Shown piece after piece: positions 6,600 through 15,325 of a stretch of DNA of 32,640 bases (the stretch's first letter is position 1; each line of letters opens with the position of its first letter). The notes below the pieces were generated by a model. The model saw nothing but the letters and a program-made list of their open reading frames with translations, had not been told where the DNA came from and did not search any database. This DNA comes from a virus. Made by a program: the position numbers and the translations under genes. The stretch covers positions 1 through 32,640 of the IMG/VR virus record IMGVR_UViG_3300006802_000299. The stretch is one strand, 5' to 3'.

Positions 6600-9290
6600 T
6601 TAGTTAATGTATATTAATTCGTTGGATAGTAATAGAGCCTGTGCTAGCTGCTCTTTGGCCGTTAATTTACCCTTTGATGAAGAGCTAATAAATTTGTCAG
6701 CCAAACGCTTTTCTGTAGGAGAAGGTTCCCTTTGATACACGGTCTGATACATATCCTCCACAGTAGAAGAATTGGCCGCTAATTTCTTAGCTTGATTCAC
6801 GATCATTGTATTGTTTAAAAGATACAACGCCTGTTGAGGAATAGTCGTAACGAACCTCTTTCCGTTGGTCATATTAGGATCAGCAAAGTCAAAGTTGACA
6901 AATAACTCAGGAACCCTACTCCTATTGATAACTGCATAAACAGTTCTAATGGGAGCATTAGGGTTTCTGCTGAGATCAATAGATCCAGTGATCTTGTCAG
7001 AATTCAAGCTGCCCGTCAGAGCAAGGATAGTGTCTCTAAGTGATTCAAATTCTAAACGCTGAATATTTTGTCTGTGAAATAGCCTATTACCAGAATCTTT
7101 TGCTTCGTCCTGTGGCTTAGGAAGACTAGACTGCATGTAGGTATGAGAAGTCATAATCAAATGATGAAGAGTTTTAAGACTCCATTTGTTATCTTTCAAA
7201 TATACAGCAAGCCAATCAATCAACTCAGTATGTTGAGGAGTGTTGCTCGCTAAACCAACATCGTCAGGAGTATCAACAAATCCAGCGCCGAAGTGATGCT
7301 GCCAAACTCGGTTCACAATTACGCGAGGAGCGATAGAGCTATTAATGATTGACTCTGCTAAATGCGCTCGGCCAGATGTGGTTTTTGGATATAAGGTTTT
7401 CTTCGGGTCCAAGAATTCGATAAACCTACGAGGTACAGCGTCACCCAACTGGCGAGGGTTACCTCCTTTAAATAAACGTGTATCGCGAGCAGAGCGATCA
7501 ACGACAAGCATAGGTCTTTCCGGTGCGTGTGGGTGAGTCCATTCAAGGGTAATAAATTTTCCTGTTTCAGTTCGAAGACCATTTTCGTAACGAGTTCTTT
7601 CTCTGTTGTTCAACGCACGATAGAAGGTATTAATATCACCAACATCAATAGGACCGCCCTTTCGAGTAAGCACTTCGATTGCTTTTGCGTATAGAGCGTT
7701 ACGAGGTTTATATTTAGGATTTCTTTTCTTGCCTTTAAGATAATCTTCATAGGCTGCACCAAATACATTTCCATACCATTGCGCTACCTGAATCATATTT
7801 GCTGGTTTGCGCTGTTGTAAGCTGCGAACCACGCCAAAGTCATAGGTCTTTTTGTCTTGAGACATTTTGTGAAGAACAAGATTCCAGCCTTGTGGATTTG
7901 TTTTGTTTTTCAAAAGCTCCTGATAAGGACGCCAGAATGAATCGCCCCTGTTCATTTCTCTGTTCCAGTTAGAAAGCATACGGCCCATAAGCTGGGAAGA
8001 TTTTCCTACTTTATTGGTTCTGGAATATTGTCCACGGATATTAGCCTCAATTTCTCTGTAATACATGTGCGCATGAGGAATGTATTCTTTTGATCCCTTT
8101 CTGAAATCATCATACCACTCAGCGTAGTTCTTCAGCTTGTAAGCTTCGATACCCTCGATTCGGGCTGTTCTTTGTTTTACGTAGTCGTCGTTTGGTTTAC
8201 CAGAAGAAACTGGACGCTGGTAATCGGTAGGCTCAGTGATAGAATTGAAGATACCGTGGAGAGCATAGTAATCTTCCTGACTGACGGGATCAAACTTGTG
8301 ATCGTGACAGCGGGCGCAGGATACAGTCAAACCAAGGAAAGCTTTGGTAACAGCATCAATACGATCATCAATAACATTATTAGCGTCCCTATCTCTACGA
8401 CCTAAAGTAATGAAACCTAATGCGTTCAGCCTTTCGTCATTGTATTTGTAAAGGTCAGCGGCCAACTGCTCACGAATGAATTCGTCATAAGGTTTGTCGT
8501 CGTTAAATGCCTCAATGACATAGTTTCGATACGTCCATGAGTAAGTGAATCGAGGATCATCACGCCTATTGTTAAATCCTCCCTTGTAATCTGAGTAGCG
8601 AGCAACGTCAAGCCAGTAGCGACCCCAACGCTCACCATAACGAGGAGAAGCAAGAAGTTTATTGATCAAATTGCTATATGCCTGTGAATCTTTGCTATTA
8701 ACAAAAGCTTCAACGTCTTCGTGTGTAGGTGGAAGTCCAGTTAAATCATAATATGCACGACGAATAAGAGTTCTTTTGTCGGCCACTGGAGAAAGCTTTA
8801 ATCCAGCATCTTCTAATTTATGAGAAATAAAATTGTCGATTGGATTGTCAAAATTCTCCATGTCGTCGTAAGTTGGAACGATAGGTTTTTCTAGCGACTG
8901 GAATGACCAGTGAGTTTGGGTGCCTGTACCCCACTCTCTACCGCCAACCTTCTTGGACATTGTTTGAGGAATTTTAGCTCCTTGTTTTAACCAAGAGAAG
9001 ATGACAGAGGCATCGCGGCCACTCATTTTCTTTTTTGGAGGCATCTCTTTATTAATAATGACTTCCATTAAAGTCGTATTTTCTGGCGAGTTACCCTGCG
9101 TAATACCGCTTAATCCGTCATAAGTGTCGAGTAAGAGGTCGCCTTTTACGCGAGGCGCATCTGCGCTATGGCACTCGTAGCAATTTCTTACAAGCGCGGG
9201 TCTAACCTCTTTTTCGAAGAAGTCTGATGTCTGTGAAAAAGCCCCCAATGGAATGAGGGTCACTAATGCAAAGATTAGAAATTTTTTCAT
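6600..9290 (-). CDS. Planctomycete-type cytochrome with DUF1549 and DUF1553 (PSCyt1/PSD1 protein)
   Basis: A secreted 896-residue protein. The signal peptide is MKKFLIFALVTLIPLGAFSQ. Residues 37-41 are CYECH, a CxxCH haem-binding motif in a PSCyt1-like domain; a second CxxCH (CARCH) lies at about 325-329 inside DUF1549, which also shows LTGLPPT and RYGERWGRYWLDVARYSD. The C-terminal third matches DUF1553 (SGRAHLAE, NRVWQHHFG, RLEFESLRD). The ATG at 9290 is chosen over an upstream in-frame one because it begins the signal peptide and follows the DUF1501 stop by one base. In bacteria such genes pair with DUF1501 genes, mostly in Planctomycetota and Verrucomicrobiota, often near sulfatases. The biochemical role is unknown. 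It is very unusual inside a phage structural cluster. Confidence 0.92.
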   Translation of the reverse strand: MKKFLIFALVTLIPLGAFSQTSDFFEKEVRPALVRNCYECHSADAPRVKGDLLLDTYDGLSGITQGNSPENTTLMEVIINKEMPPKKKMSGRDASVIFSWLKQGAKIPQTMSKKVGGREWGTGTQTHWSFQSLEKPIVPTYDDMENFDNPIDNFISHKLEDAGLKLSPVADKRTLIRRAYYDLTGLPPTHEDVEAFVNSKDSQAYSNLINKLLASPRYGERWGRYWLDVARYSDYKGGFNNRRDDPRFTYSWTYRNYVIEAFNDDKPYDEFIREQLAADLYKYNDERLNALGFITLGRRDRDANNVIDDRIDAVTKAFLGLTVSCARCHDHKFDPVSQEDYYALHGIFNSITEPTDYQRPVSSGKPNDDYVKQRTARIEGIEAYKLKNYAEWYDDFRKGSKEYIPHAHMYYREIEANIRGQYSRTNKVGKSSQLMGRMLSNWNREMNRGDSFWRPYQELLKNKTNPQGWNLVLHKMSQDKKTYDFGVVRSLQQRKPANMIQVAQWYGNVFGAAYEDYLKGKKRNPKYKPRNALYAKAIEVLTRKGGPIDVGDINTFYRALNNRERTRYENGLRTETGKFITLEWTHPHAPERPMLVVDRSARDTRLFKGGNPRQLGDAVPRRFIEFLDPKKTLYPKTTSGRAHLAESIINSSIAPRVIVNRVWQHHFGAGFVDTPDDVGLASNTPQHTELIDWLAVYLKDNKWSLKTLHHLIMTSHTYMQSSLPKPQDEAKDSGNRLFHRQNIQRLEFESLRDTILALTGSLNSDKITGSIDLSRNPNAPIRTVYAVINRSRVPELFVNFDFADPNMTNGKRFVTTIPQQALYLLNNTMIVNQAKKLAANSSTVEDMYQTVYQREPSPTEKRLADKFISSSSKGKLTAKEQLAQALLLSNELIYIN

Positions 9291-9291
9291 G

Positions 9292-10662
9292 TTATGAAAT
9301 AATGTCTTTATGAACTTCACCAAATACGTCAGTCAATCTGAACGGACGACCGTTATAAGTATAAGTCAATTTTTTGTGATCGAAACCAAGAGCATGAAGG
9401 ATTGTAGCATGAAGGTCATGAACGTTCATTTTACCACTAACCACATCAATTCCAAGATCGTCAGTAGAACCATACGCCATTCCACCTTTAACACCACCGC
9501 CGATCATAAGAGTGGAGAATCCGCTGTTCTGGTGACCGCGACCGAAGTTGTTTCTAGAGATTTGATCGCGACGGGCAGTTCTGCCAAATTCACCACCAAC
9601 AATAATCAAAGTCTCTTCAAGCATTCCGCGCTGTTTAAGATCAGCAATCAATTGAGCTAATGGCTTGTCGATGTCTCTTGCTCTATTTGTAACATTATCT
9701 TTTACATTGCTGTGGTGGTCCCAAGAACCATGCCAACACTGCACAAATCGAACGCCGCGTTCTGCAAGGCGACGAGCAATGAGCATCTGCTTGCCCTGTG
9801 CGGTATTTCCATACGCATCGCGGGTAGCCTTGTCTTCTTTGTTTACATCGAATGCGTCAGTAGCCTCGATCTGCATGTTATATGCAAGCTCAAAGGATTT
9901 AATGCGATTTTCAAGATGTTCGTCTTTGTTGTTACCAAGAGAATGAATTGTATTTTGCTTACGCAAGAAATCAAGCATTCCGCGCTGACCATCTAAAGAA
10001 TCAAATCCTTTAATGTTTGTAATCATGTCGCTAACATTACGCAACTGACTATTAATTGGCGTTCCCTGATAAAGCCCCGGCAAGAAGGATGCCTGATAGC
10101 TTTGTGGGCGAGGGTTTCCGCCGGGACGCAATGAAATGAACGCTGGAAGATTCTCATTGTCGGTTCCTAATCCGTAAGTAACCCATGAACCAACAGAAGG
10201 TCGTGAGAATTTAAAATTACCAGTATTCATAAGAATAGTAGCAAGATTATGATCTGGAACATCGGTAGTCATACCACGAAGGATACAAATATCGTCAGCG
10301 TGTTTTTGAAGCTCTGGGAAAACTTCACTGATTTCAAGTCCAGACTTGCCGCTCTTATTAAATTCGAATGGTGATCCATTAGCAACACCACGAGATAGCT
10401 CTTTACCGTCTAGTTTCTTTAGTGTTGGTTTTGGATCGAAAGTATCAATATGAGAAGGTCCACCCTGCAAGAAAATATGGATGACACGCTTGGCCTTTCC
10501 AAAATTTTCTGCTCCATATACTGCTTGTGGTCCTAGCAACGAAGCTAACCCTAATGCTCCCACGCCCATTGCTGTGTTATTCAGGAACTCCCTTTTAGTT
10601 ATGTTGTGAGGGATACCTGCTCGGTTTTGGCAATTTACAAGTGTTTGATCAAAGTTCTGCAT
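9292..10662 (-). CDS. DUF1501 family exported protein (alkaline-phosphatase-like superfamily)
   Basis: A 456-residue protein. Residues 23-26 (KREF) followed by a hydrophobic stretch to about 50 resemble a Tat-type export signal, though the usual RR is KR here. Family hallmarks are LQGGPSHIDTFDPKP near residue 70, a catalytic-like segment GGEFGRTARR, and GRGHQN followed by IGGGVKGG; many relatives have GRDH at that point. It probably binds metal in an active site like the alkaline-phosphatase superfamily, but its substrate is unknown. It is translationally linked to the PSCyt1 partner (TAA, one base, ATG). A TTACACAGTT site precedes it, so phage control is likely. Confidence 0.92.
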   Translation of the reverse strand: MQNFDQTLVNCQNRAGIPHNITKREFLNNTAMGVGALGLASLLGPQAVYGAENFGKAKRVIHIFLQGGPSHIDTFDPKPTLKKLDGKELSRGVANGSPFEFNKSGKSGLEISEVFPELQKHADDICILRGMTTDVPDHNLATILMNTGNFKFSRPSVGSWVTYGLGTDNENLPAFISLRPGGNPRPQSYQASFLPGLYQGTPINSQLRNVSDMITNIKGFDSLDGQRGMLDFLRKQNTIHSLGNNKDEHLENRIKSFELAYNMQIEATDAFDVNKEDKATRDAYGNTAQGKQMLIARRLAERGVRFVQCWHGSWDHHSNVKDNVTNRARDIDKPLAQLIADLKQRGMLEETLIIVGGEFGRTARRDQISRNNFGRGHQNSGFSTLMIGGGVKGGMAYGSTDDLGIDVVSGKMNVHDLHATILHALGFDHKKLTYTYNGRPFRLTDVFGEVHKDIIS

Positions 10663-10666
10663 AACT

Positions 10667-10682
10667 TATATTACACAGTTTT
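10667..10682 (-). promoter_or_regulatory. Weaker TTACAC site before DUF1501 (site d)
   Basis: The minus strand reads AAAACTGTGTAATATA and ends 4 nt before the ATG at 10662. It keeps GTGTAATATA but loses the left arm of the dyad. It ties the DUF1501/PSCyt1 cassette to the same control as the virion genes. Confidence 0.45.
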
Positions 10683-10711
10683 GACATAAAAGTTATAGGT
10701 TTTATTCTGGG

Positions 10712-12022
10712 TTAAACGTAACCGGGACATCCTGACACAGTTGGAGGACATGGGGATGACCAAGAAATTCTAGTGCTTAGCGACAAGTTATCATAAGGAT
10801 CAATGAAAACATAATCACCAGTAAAACTCGTAGTATCAATCGTATAAGCCCCCGTGTCCACTGGGAAATCTAATTCTAGTCCAGATGAAGCGAATAAAAA
10901 ATCAACATAAGGTTTGTAATTACTACCATCGTAATAAGCCATGACCATTGATTTGATTCTGTGTGGGACATTATTTCCATCAACAAATTGATTTTGGACG
11001 TTAGGCCATGAGTAAAGACGGGTGGTAGAACGAGAGCGACCCGTCACAGTATAAGAATCGGGAGTAATAGTTAGAATGCTATTGTTTTTTTGATATACCG
11101 TTTCTATTGACTCGTTTCTAAAATTACCCGTGTCTGGGGTTTCAATATCATCACGACGAGCGTTTAGCAATCTGTTTCTAACTGTACTGTTTAGTTCATT
11201 ATGATAGACCATAATACCAGAACCAAACGCCTTGCCATCTCCATTGTAAGGCTGAAAATCGCCAATGTCAATTTTGCCGCCTGACCAGCCATTTACTGTA
11301 AACTGTCTATTATCAGTAGAAAGATAAGCAACAAGAGTCGAATTACTTGTTTCACTAGGTTCCATCGGCGCACCGAATTCAGGAAGCTGTGTAGCTCCTG
11401 CGGAATTAATAGTTTTCAGTCCATGATGAACCAAGCCATATTTACCAGATAAAACATCCCAGTAACGACAAACCGTACCAGTATCCTCAACAGCATTCAC
11501 CAATGTATCATTGATGATTCCATTGAATGATTTGACGCCAGTAGGCATTGCCACCTCTAACCTATAAGTTACGATGGAATAGTTTCCACTAGGCACATTC
11601 AGAGCTGGGAGCTGACGAGCAAATGCAAGGCCACTGGTTCCTGCATTGGAAGGTGTAACCATGATCTCATTAATATCAAGACCATTAGCGTATGAAGCCC
11701 CATCCAAACCACTAATCAACCAAGCACGATATAAATCAATACCACTAGAAGTATTAATTGTTCCATTGGCATCACTTACATAATTGTTTTTATACTGCCA
11801 ACGAGAATCGCCGCTTTCCAATCCATCGGTGTAAACGCTATTTCCGCTGCTGCCAGAGCCAATGCTTAGATATTTAAAAGAATCACAAAGAGGAAAGCTA
11901 TACAAATAGGATAATCCAGTTGACGTAATAAAGTTCTTCATGTAGTCGGTTGAATTAACCAACTCATGTTCAGGATTGTAAACGTCAATCTTAAACGATC
12001 CCTGTAGTGATAGCAGACTCAT
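10712..12022 (-). CDS. Virion protein, paralogue of the 869-residue neighbour
   Basis: 436 residues if it begins at ATG 12022 (MSLLSLQGSFKIDVYN), one base after the stop of the upstream gene; a start at 12058 would overlap that gene's end. It aligns along its length with the larger gene at 12024-14633: NFITSTGLSYLYSFP against NFITQSGLKYPTTYSFP, INEIMVTPS against INEFMVSPS, HHGLKTI against HHGLRLV, and YDGSNYKPYVDFLF against ENGSNYYPVVDGLF. The paralogues form a tandem duplication. No domain name was recognised. A large beta-rich structural or adhesion protein is inferred from location between portal/neck and capsid genes. Confidence 0.72.
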   Translation of the reverse strand: MSLLSLQGSFKIDVYNPEHELVNSTDYMKNFITSTGLSYLYSFPLCDSFKYLSIGSGSSGNSVYTDGLESGDSRWQYKNNYVSDANGTINTSSGIDLYRAWLISGLDGASYANGLDINEIMVTPSNAGTSGLAFARQLPALNVPSGNYSIVTYRLEVAMPTGVKSFNGIINDTLVNAVEDTGTVCRYWDVLSGKYGLVHHGLKTINSAGATQLPEFGAPMEPSETSNSTLVAYLSTDNRQFTVNGWSGGKIDIGDFQPYNGDGKAFGSGIMVYHNELNSTVRNRLLNARRDDIETPDTGNFRNESIETVYQKNNSILTITPDSYTVTGRSRSTTRLYSWPNVQNQFVDGNNVPHRIKSMVMAYYDGSNYKPYVDFLFASSGLELDFPVDTGAYTIDTTSFTGDYVFIDPYDNLSLSTRISWSSPCPPTVSGCPGYV

Positions 12023-12023
12023 A

Positions 12024-14633
12024 TTATGATGGTTCAGAACAGTCCAGCGCACTTCCACAAGTTGCTGACCAGTTCAAATCTACGAACATTTCAAGCGTGT
12101 TGTCAAAGCTCAATGCTGGATACGTACCACCATGATCGACAGGAGTATAATTCTCATTTCCGCTTGCCTGTGGGTATCCGTGATTAGGAAGCAATCTATA
12201 AGATTCACTGTGCTTCCATACACCAGATGCAGGCTGATACTGGGTGATGATTACGTCGCCACTCAATAAGCTATGACCAATCCACTGATAACCCGGTGAA
12301 GGATCAAGGTAATTACCAGTCATAGCTGAAATATAAACAGGCTTGTCATTTCCATCCACACTATCGTCAATCAGTCCTGTGAAACCAATAGTCAAACGGG
12401 TTCCTGATTCTGGAGTATAACCCAATCCAGATAGCCTCTCACCCAATCCTCCAGAGAAGAAATTCATAACTCTGTAAGCTTGGGAAATTCTTTCGGTTTC
12501 TCCTGCATCTTTGAACTTGAAAAAGATTCCTGAAAGATCAGGTGTAAATGTTGTGATGTAGGACGATGGAACACCGCCAGAAAGAATAATGGTTTCAGTT
12601 ACAGCACGAAGATCGCCTGTTTCTGCAATGTATCCTGTCATTCTAAGGTTGCTGAATCTTGAACTTGCAAGACCAAGTTGACCGCTGAAATTATCTTCAA
12701 CCAAACCGCCCTGCGTCAAACTATCAACACCAGTGAACTGCTCGGTAGTAAGATAAAATCCGTTCCAGTATTTGTAGTCCAAATTGACGTTATATTCTGC
12801 TGGGGTTTCCTCTGGATATTCGTGCGTCCAAGTAAATCCTTCAAGATTGTTCGTGCCAGACTCAACAGCTGTAAGCTTGAAGTTGTTAATCATCTGTCCT
12901 GTCTGGAAGTAAAATTCTGGATCAGTTGTATTAAATCCTGACCTGTTATAACTGACGCTAGAAATGGTAGGATACATTTCCATACCCGGGATACGTGACT
13001 CGGGCCAGTAAAGCTGACCAGTTGTATCAGGGGTAGTATTGTTAGTCAAGGAGTGATCAATGATACCATAGTCAGAAGCCGCACCAGTAACATCCGCTGT
13101 AACCTGACCATTAGCATCCACTACGCCATCGCCGCTAAACAATCCAAGTCCTTGACTGTTAGTAAATGTGATAGCAGAAACGCCGCTACCATTTTGGGTG
13201 ATCTGAAGACCTGTGAAATTTCTATAGTGCTGCATTTGCGCACGACCTGAGTTGTTGTAGAACAATCCATCAACAACAGGATAATAGTTACTTCCATTCT
13301 CAAAAGCGAAGACGAATGAACCAAATCTTGAGTTATGTCCTCTTGAGTTTACAGGAGCAAAGAACAGTTTCCTAGTAAGTTGCTGGTTTCTGTAGCCACT
13401 GTAAGTATATGGAAGGTTAATGGTCAAGGACGAACGAACTACTTTATCTCCCAAGTTAATCAAATCGTCATCGTATCCAGTTGCGCCCGGTGTAGCCACA
13501 GAGATTGGTGTTGCCTTGCTCAAGTGGTCAGTAGCAACCGTGCTATAATCAACACTTTGAATGGATGACTGGTAATTTGATGTATCTGGAACATCGACGC
13601 TGTCGTATCTAATATTCTTGGTGACATCATTTGTGTCAGAAGAAGGAATATTCAAAGATGAAAGATCGCCCTGTGCGTAGTAATCATCATCATCTTCAGA
13701 AACTCTAGACGCATCAACAGCAGAAAAATCTTGACCCGCGAAAACCTTAGATAACCCGTCAGCCGCATAAGCTTTCGCCTCTGTAGCCTGCTTACCTCCT
13801 GAATTGGATATGTCGAACTGAGAGTTATCTGGTGACATGTAGCATTTAAATTTGCTAACGTCAACACGGGCTGGTTCCATACCATCACCATATTTAGGGG
13901 TAAAAGTAGAACCATAAATATCAACCAACCTCAAACCGTGATGAATCTGCTTGTAATAACCTGACAAGCTTTTCCATTCTTCAACGATTCCTAAGTCATT
14001 GTCAACATTAGCGTCACCAGTAGCGAAAGTGTCTTCTCCAAATAGTGTTGCTCCTGTATTTTGAACTTTGACTTGAAGTTGGTAAGAAATAATAGAGCGG
14101 GAATTAGCTGGAATACTAACAGAACGGACAACACGAGAGAAAGCTGCATTACCAGAAATATCTTCTCCAGATGAAGGAGACACCATAAATTCATTAATGT
14201 TGACTTTAGATGAAGTTAGTTTTCCTCCAGATGGAACTTCCCAGCCTCGGAAATAAATAGGGCCAGCAGTTGTAACAATCGTACCACAAGCGCCATCGTC
14301 GCCACCCAAATACCAGTCACGACCCATCCACAAACAGTTTTGGAATCCACCATCAGATGTGGTAATTTGACCATTTGCATTGATATAGTCCTGAAGTCCG
14401 GTAGTCTCCACGCGGCCTGCGCCTACATTTCCTGTCGCGCTGTTGGCTAGTGTTCCCTGCCCGAGAGAAAGGAATCGGAAACAGTCGGGGAATGAGTATG
14501 TGGTAGGATATTTTAGTCCGCTCTGGGTAATAAAGTTGGAGAACCAATCGGTAGATTCCGACAATTTACCATCGGCGTCGTATGTATCCACCTTGAAGGC
14601 ACCTTCTAATCCATATTGTACGTTTGTTTCCAT
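12024..14633 (-). CDS. Large virion protein, 869 aa, tandem paralogue
   Basis: An 869-residue, Gly/Ser/Thr/Tyr-rich protein of beta character. It shares the N-terminal ~300 residues, a middle block and the C-terminal SWS/NWS-Cys ending with the 436-residue protein that follows. It also carries about 350 extra residues (roughly 480-820), with repeated phrases such as TGQLYWPESR and several FTWTHEYPEE-like stretches. A tail-fibre, baseplate-appendage or head-fibre role is possible; no catalytic motif was seen. It has its own TTACACGTAA site and TATAATA box upstream, so it probably heads a separate late transcript that runs into the paralogue. Confidence 0.7.
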   Translation of the reverse strand: METNVQYGLEGAFKVDTYDADGKLSESTDWFSNFITQSGLKYPTTYSFPDCFRFLSLGQGTLANSATGNVGAGRVETTGLQDYINANGQITTSDGGFQNCLWMGRDWYLGGDDGACGTIVTTAGPIYFRGWEVPSGGKLTSSKVNINEFMVSPSSGEDISGNAAFSRVVRSVSIPANSRSIISYQLQVKVQNTGATLFGEDTFATGDANVDNDLGIVEEWKSLSGYYKQIHHGLRLVDIYGSTFTPKYGDGMEPARVDVSKFKCYMSPDNSQFDISNSGGKQATEAKAYAADGLSKVFAGQDFSAVDASRVSEDDDDYYAQGDLSSLNIPSSDTNDVTKNIRYDSVDVPDTSNYQSSIQSVDYSTVATDHLSKATPISVATPGATGYDDDLINLGDKVVRSSLTINLPYTYSGYRNQQLTRKLFFAPVNSRGHNSRFGSFVFAFENGSNYYPVVDGLFYNNSGRAQMQHYRNFTGLQITQNGSGVSAITFTNSQGLGLFSGDGVVDANGQVTADVTGAASDYGIIDHSLTNNTTPDTTGQLYWPESRIPGMEMYPTISSVSYNRSGFNTTDPEFYFQTGQMINNFKLTAVESGTNNLEGFTWTHEYPEETPAEYNVNLDYKYWNGFYLTTEQFTGVDSLTQGGLVEDNFSGQLGLASSRFSNLRMTGYIAETGDLRAVTETIILSGGVPSSYITTFTPDLSGIFFKFKDAGETERISQAYRVMNFFSGGLGERLSGLGYTPESGTRLTIGFTGLIDDSVDGNDKPVYISAMTGNYLDPSPGYQWIGHSLLSGDVIITQYQPASGVWKHSESYRLLPNHGYPQASGNENYTPVDHGGTYPALSFDNTLEMFVDLNWSATCGSALDCSEPS

Positions 14634-14656
14634 CTTATTCCTTGTTGTATTATAGT

Positions 14657-14670
14657 AATTACACGTAAAT
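14657..14670 (-). promoter_or_regulatory. TTACACGTAA site before the 869-residue virion gene (site e)
   Basis: On the minus strand ATTTACGTGTAATT is followed after two bases by TATAATA (14654-14648), then the AAGGAA ribosome site and ATG at 14633. The closeness to a TATAAT-like box makes this copy the most promoter-like of the set. Confidence 0.5.
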
Positions 14671-14689
14671 CTCTCAAAAATATTTATCT

Positions 14690-15325
14690 TTAGCTACCTT
14701 GATATGTTCCTGTGACGAATGTGAAGTCGAATGAGTACTGATCTTCGCCAGAATGAGGATAATTTGCAGGGTCAATCGGAGGAGTGTAATCGCCAGATGT
14801 AACCGTGCCAGTTGTCAATAAAAAATCAAACGCAGCCTCATCCCTGTCATTTCTAATCAGCGCACCTGACCTTAAATCCGCTGCATAACCATCGATTTTC
14901 TCAATTAAAATTCCAGACCATCTACCATCAAAGTCAGCCCCCAGCACAGCAATATCAATGTTGCTCGCTGATTGCTGGCCTGTTGTAGTGACCCTAAAAA
15001 CAGCATCATCACTAGGATAGCCATCAACTAGCCCAGTAATATGAATCCCTCCTGTCATTATATTAAAAGGAATTCCTTCTTGATTACCACTAAATGTAGT
15101 ATCAAGATTTGCTTCGTCTCCTAGCCCGCGTTTAATTTCGCCAGAGCTAAAATTGATATACAGATTTCCGCTATCAACAACGGCAGGAAAGATCTGACCA
15201 GCCACAGTAACAGAAGCATTTACCCTTTCGTTTCCGAAGGTGTAAGGTTTATACTTGTCAACACCGATGTCTCGGCCTGACAAATTAACCGTAATCTGCT
15301 GTAGTTGGTCGAAGGGTGAACCCAT
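14690..15325 (-). CDS. Unknown structural protein after portal (211 aa)
   Basis: Starts as MGSPFDQLQQITVNLSGRDI and shows beta-strand patterning with a Gly/Thr-rich tail (TGTVTSGDYTPP, FTFVTGTYQGS). The start overlaps the portal stop codon (TAATG), so the two are translated together. A gene directly after portal is often a neck, head-completion or tail-completion protein. No family was recognised and the role is inferred from position only. Confidence 0.55.
   Translation of the reverse strand: MGSPFDQLQQITVNLSGRDIGVDKYKPYTFGNERVNASVTVAGQIFPAVVDSGNLYINFSSGEIKRGLGDEANLDTTFSGNQEGIPFNIMTGGIHITGLVDGYPSDDAVFRVTTTGQQSASNIDIAVLGADFDGRWSGILIEKIDGYAADLRSGALIRNDRDEAAFDFLLTTGTVTSGDYTPPIDPANYPHSGEDQYSFDFTFVTGTYQGS

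Noticed and set aside
9291-9323. Upstream start of the PSCyt1 protein
   Set aside because: It would put 11 residues before the signal peptide and overlap the DUF1501 gene. ATG 9290 fits the export signal and gap.
6600-10662. DUF1501/PSCyt1 pair taken as host DNA joined by mistake
   Set aside because: Not ruled out, but orientation, tight gaps and phage-type control sites on both sides argue that it belongs to the phage.
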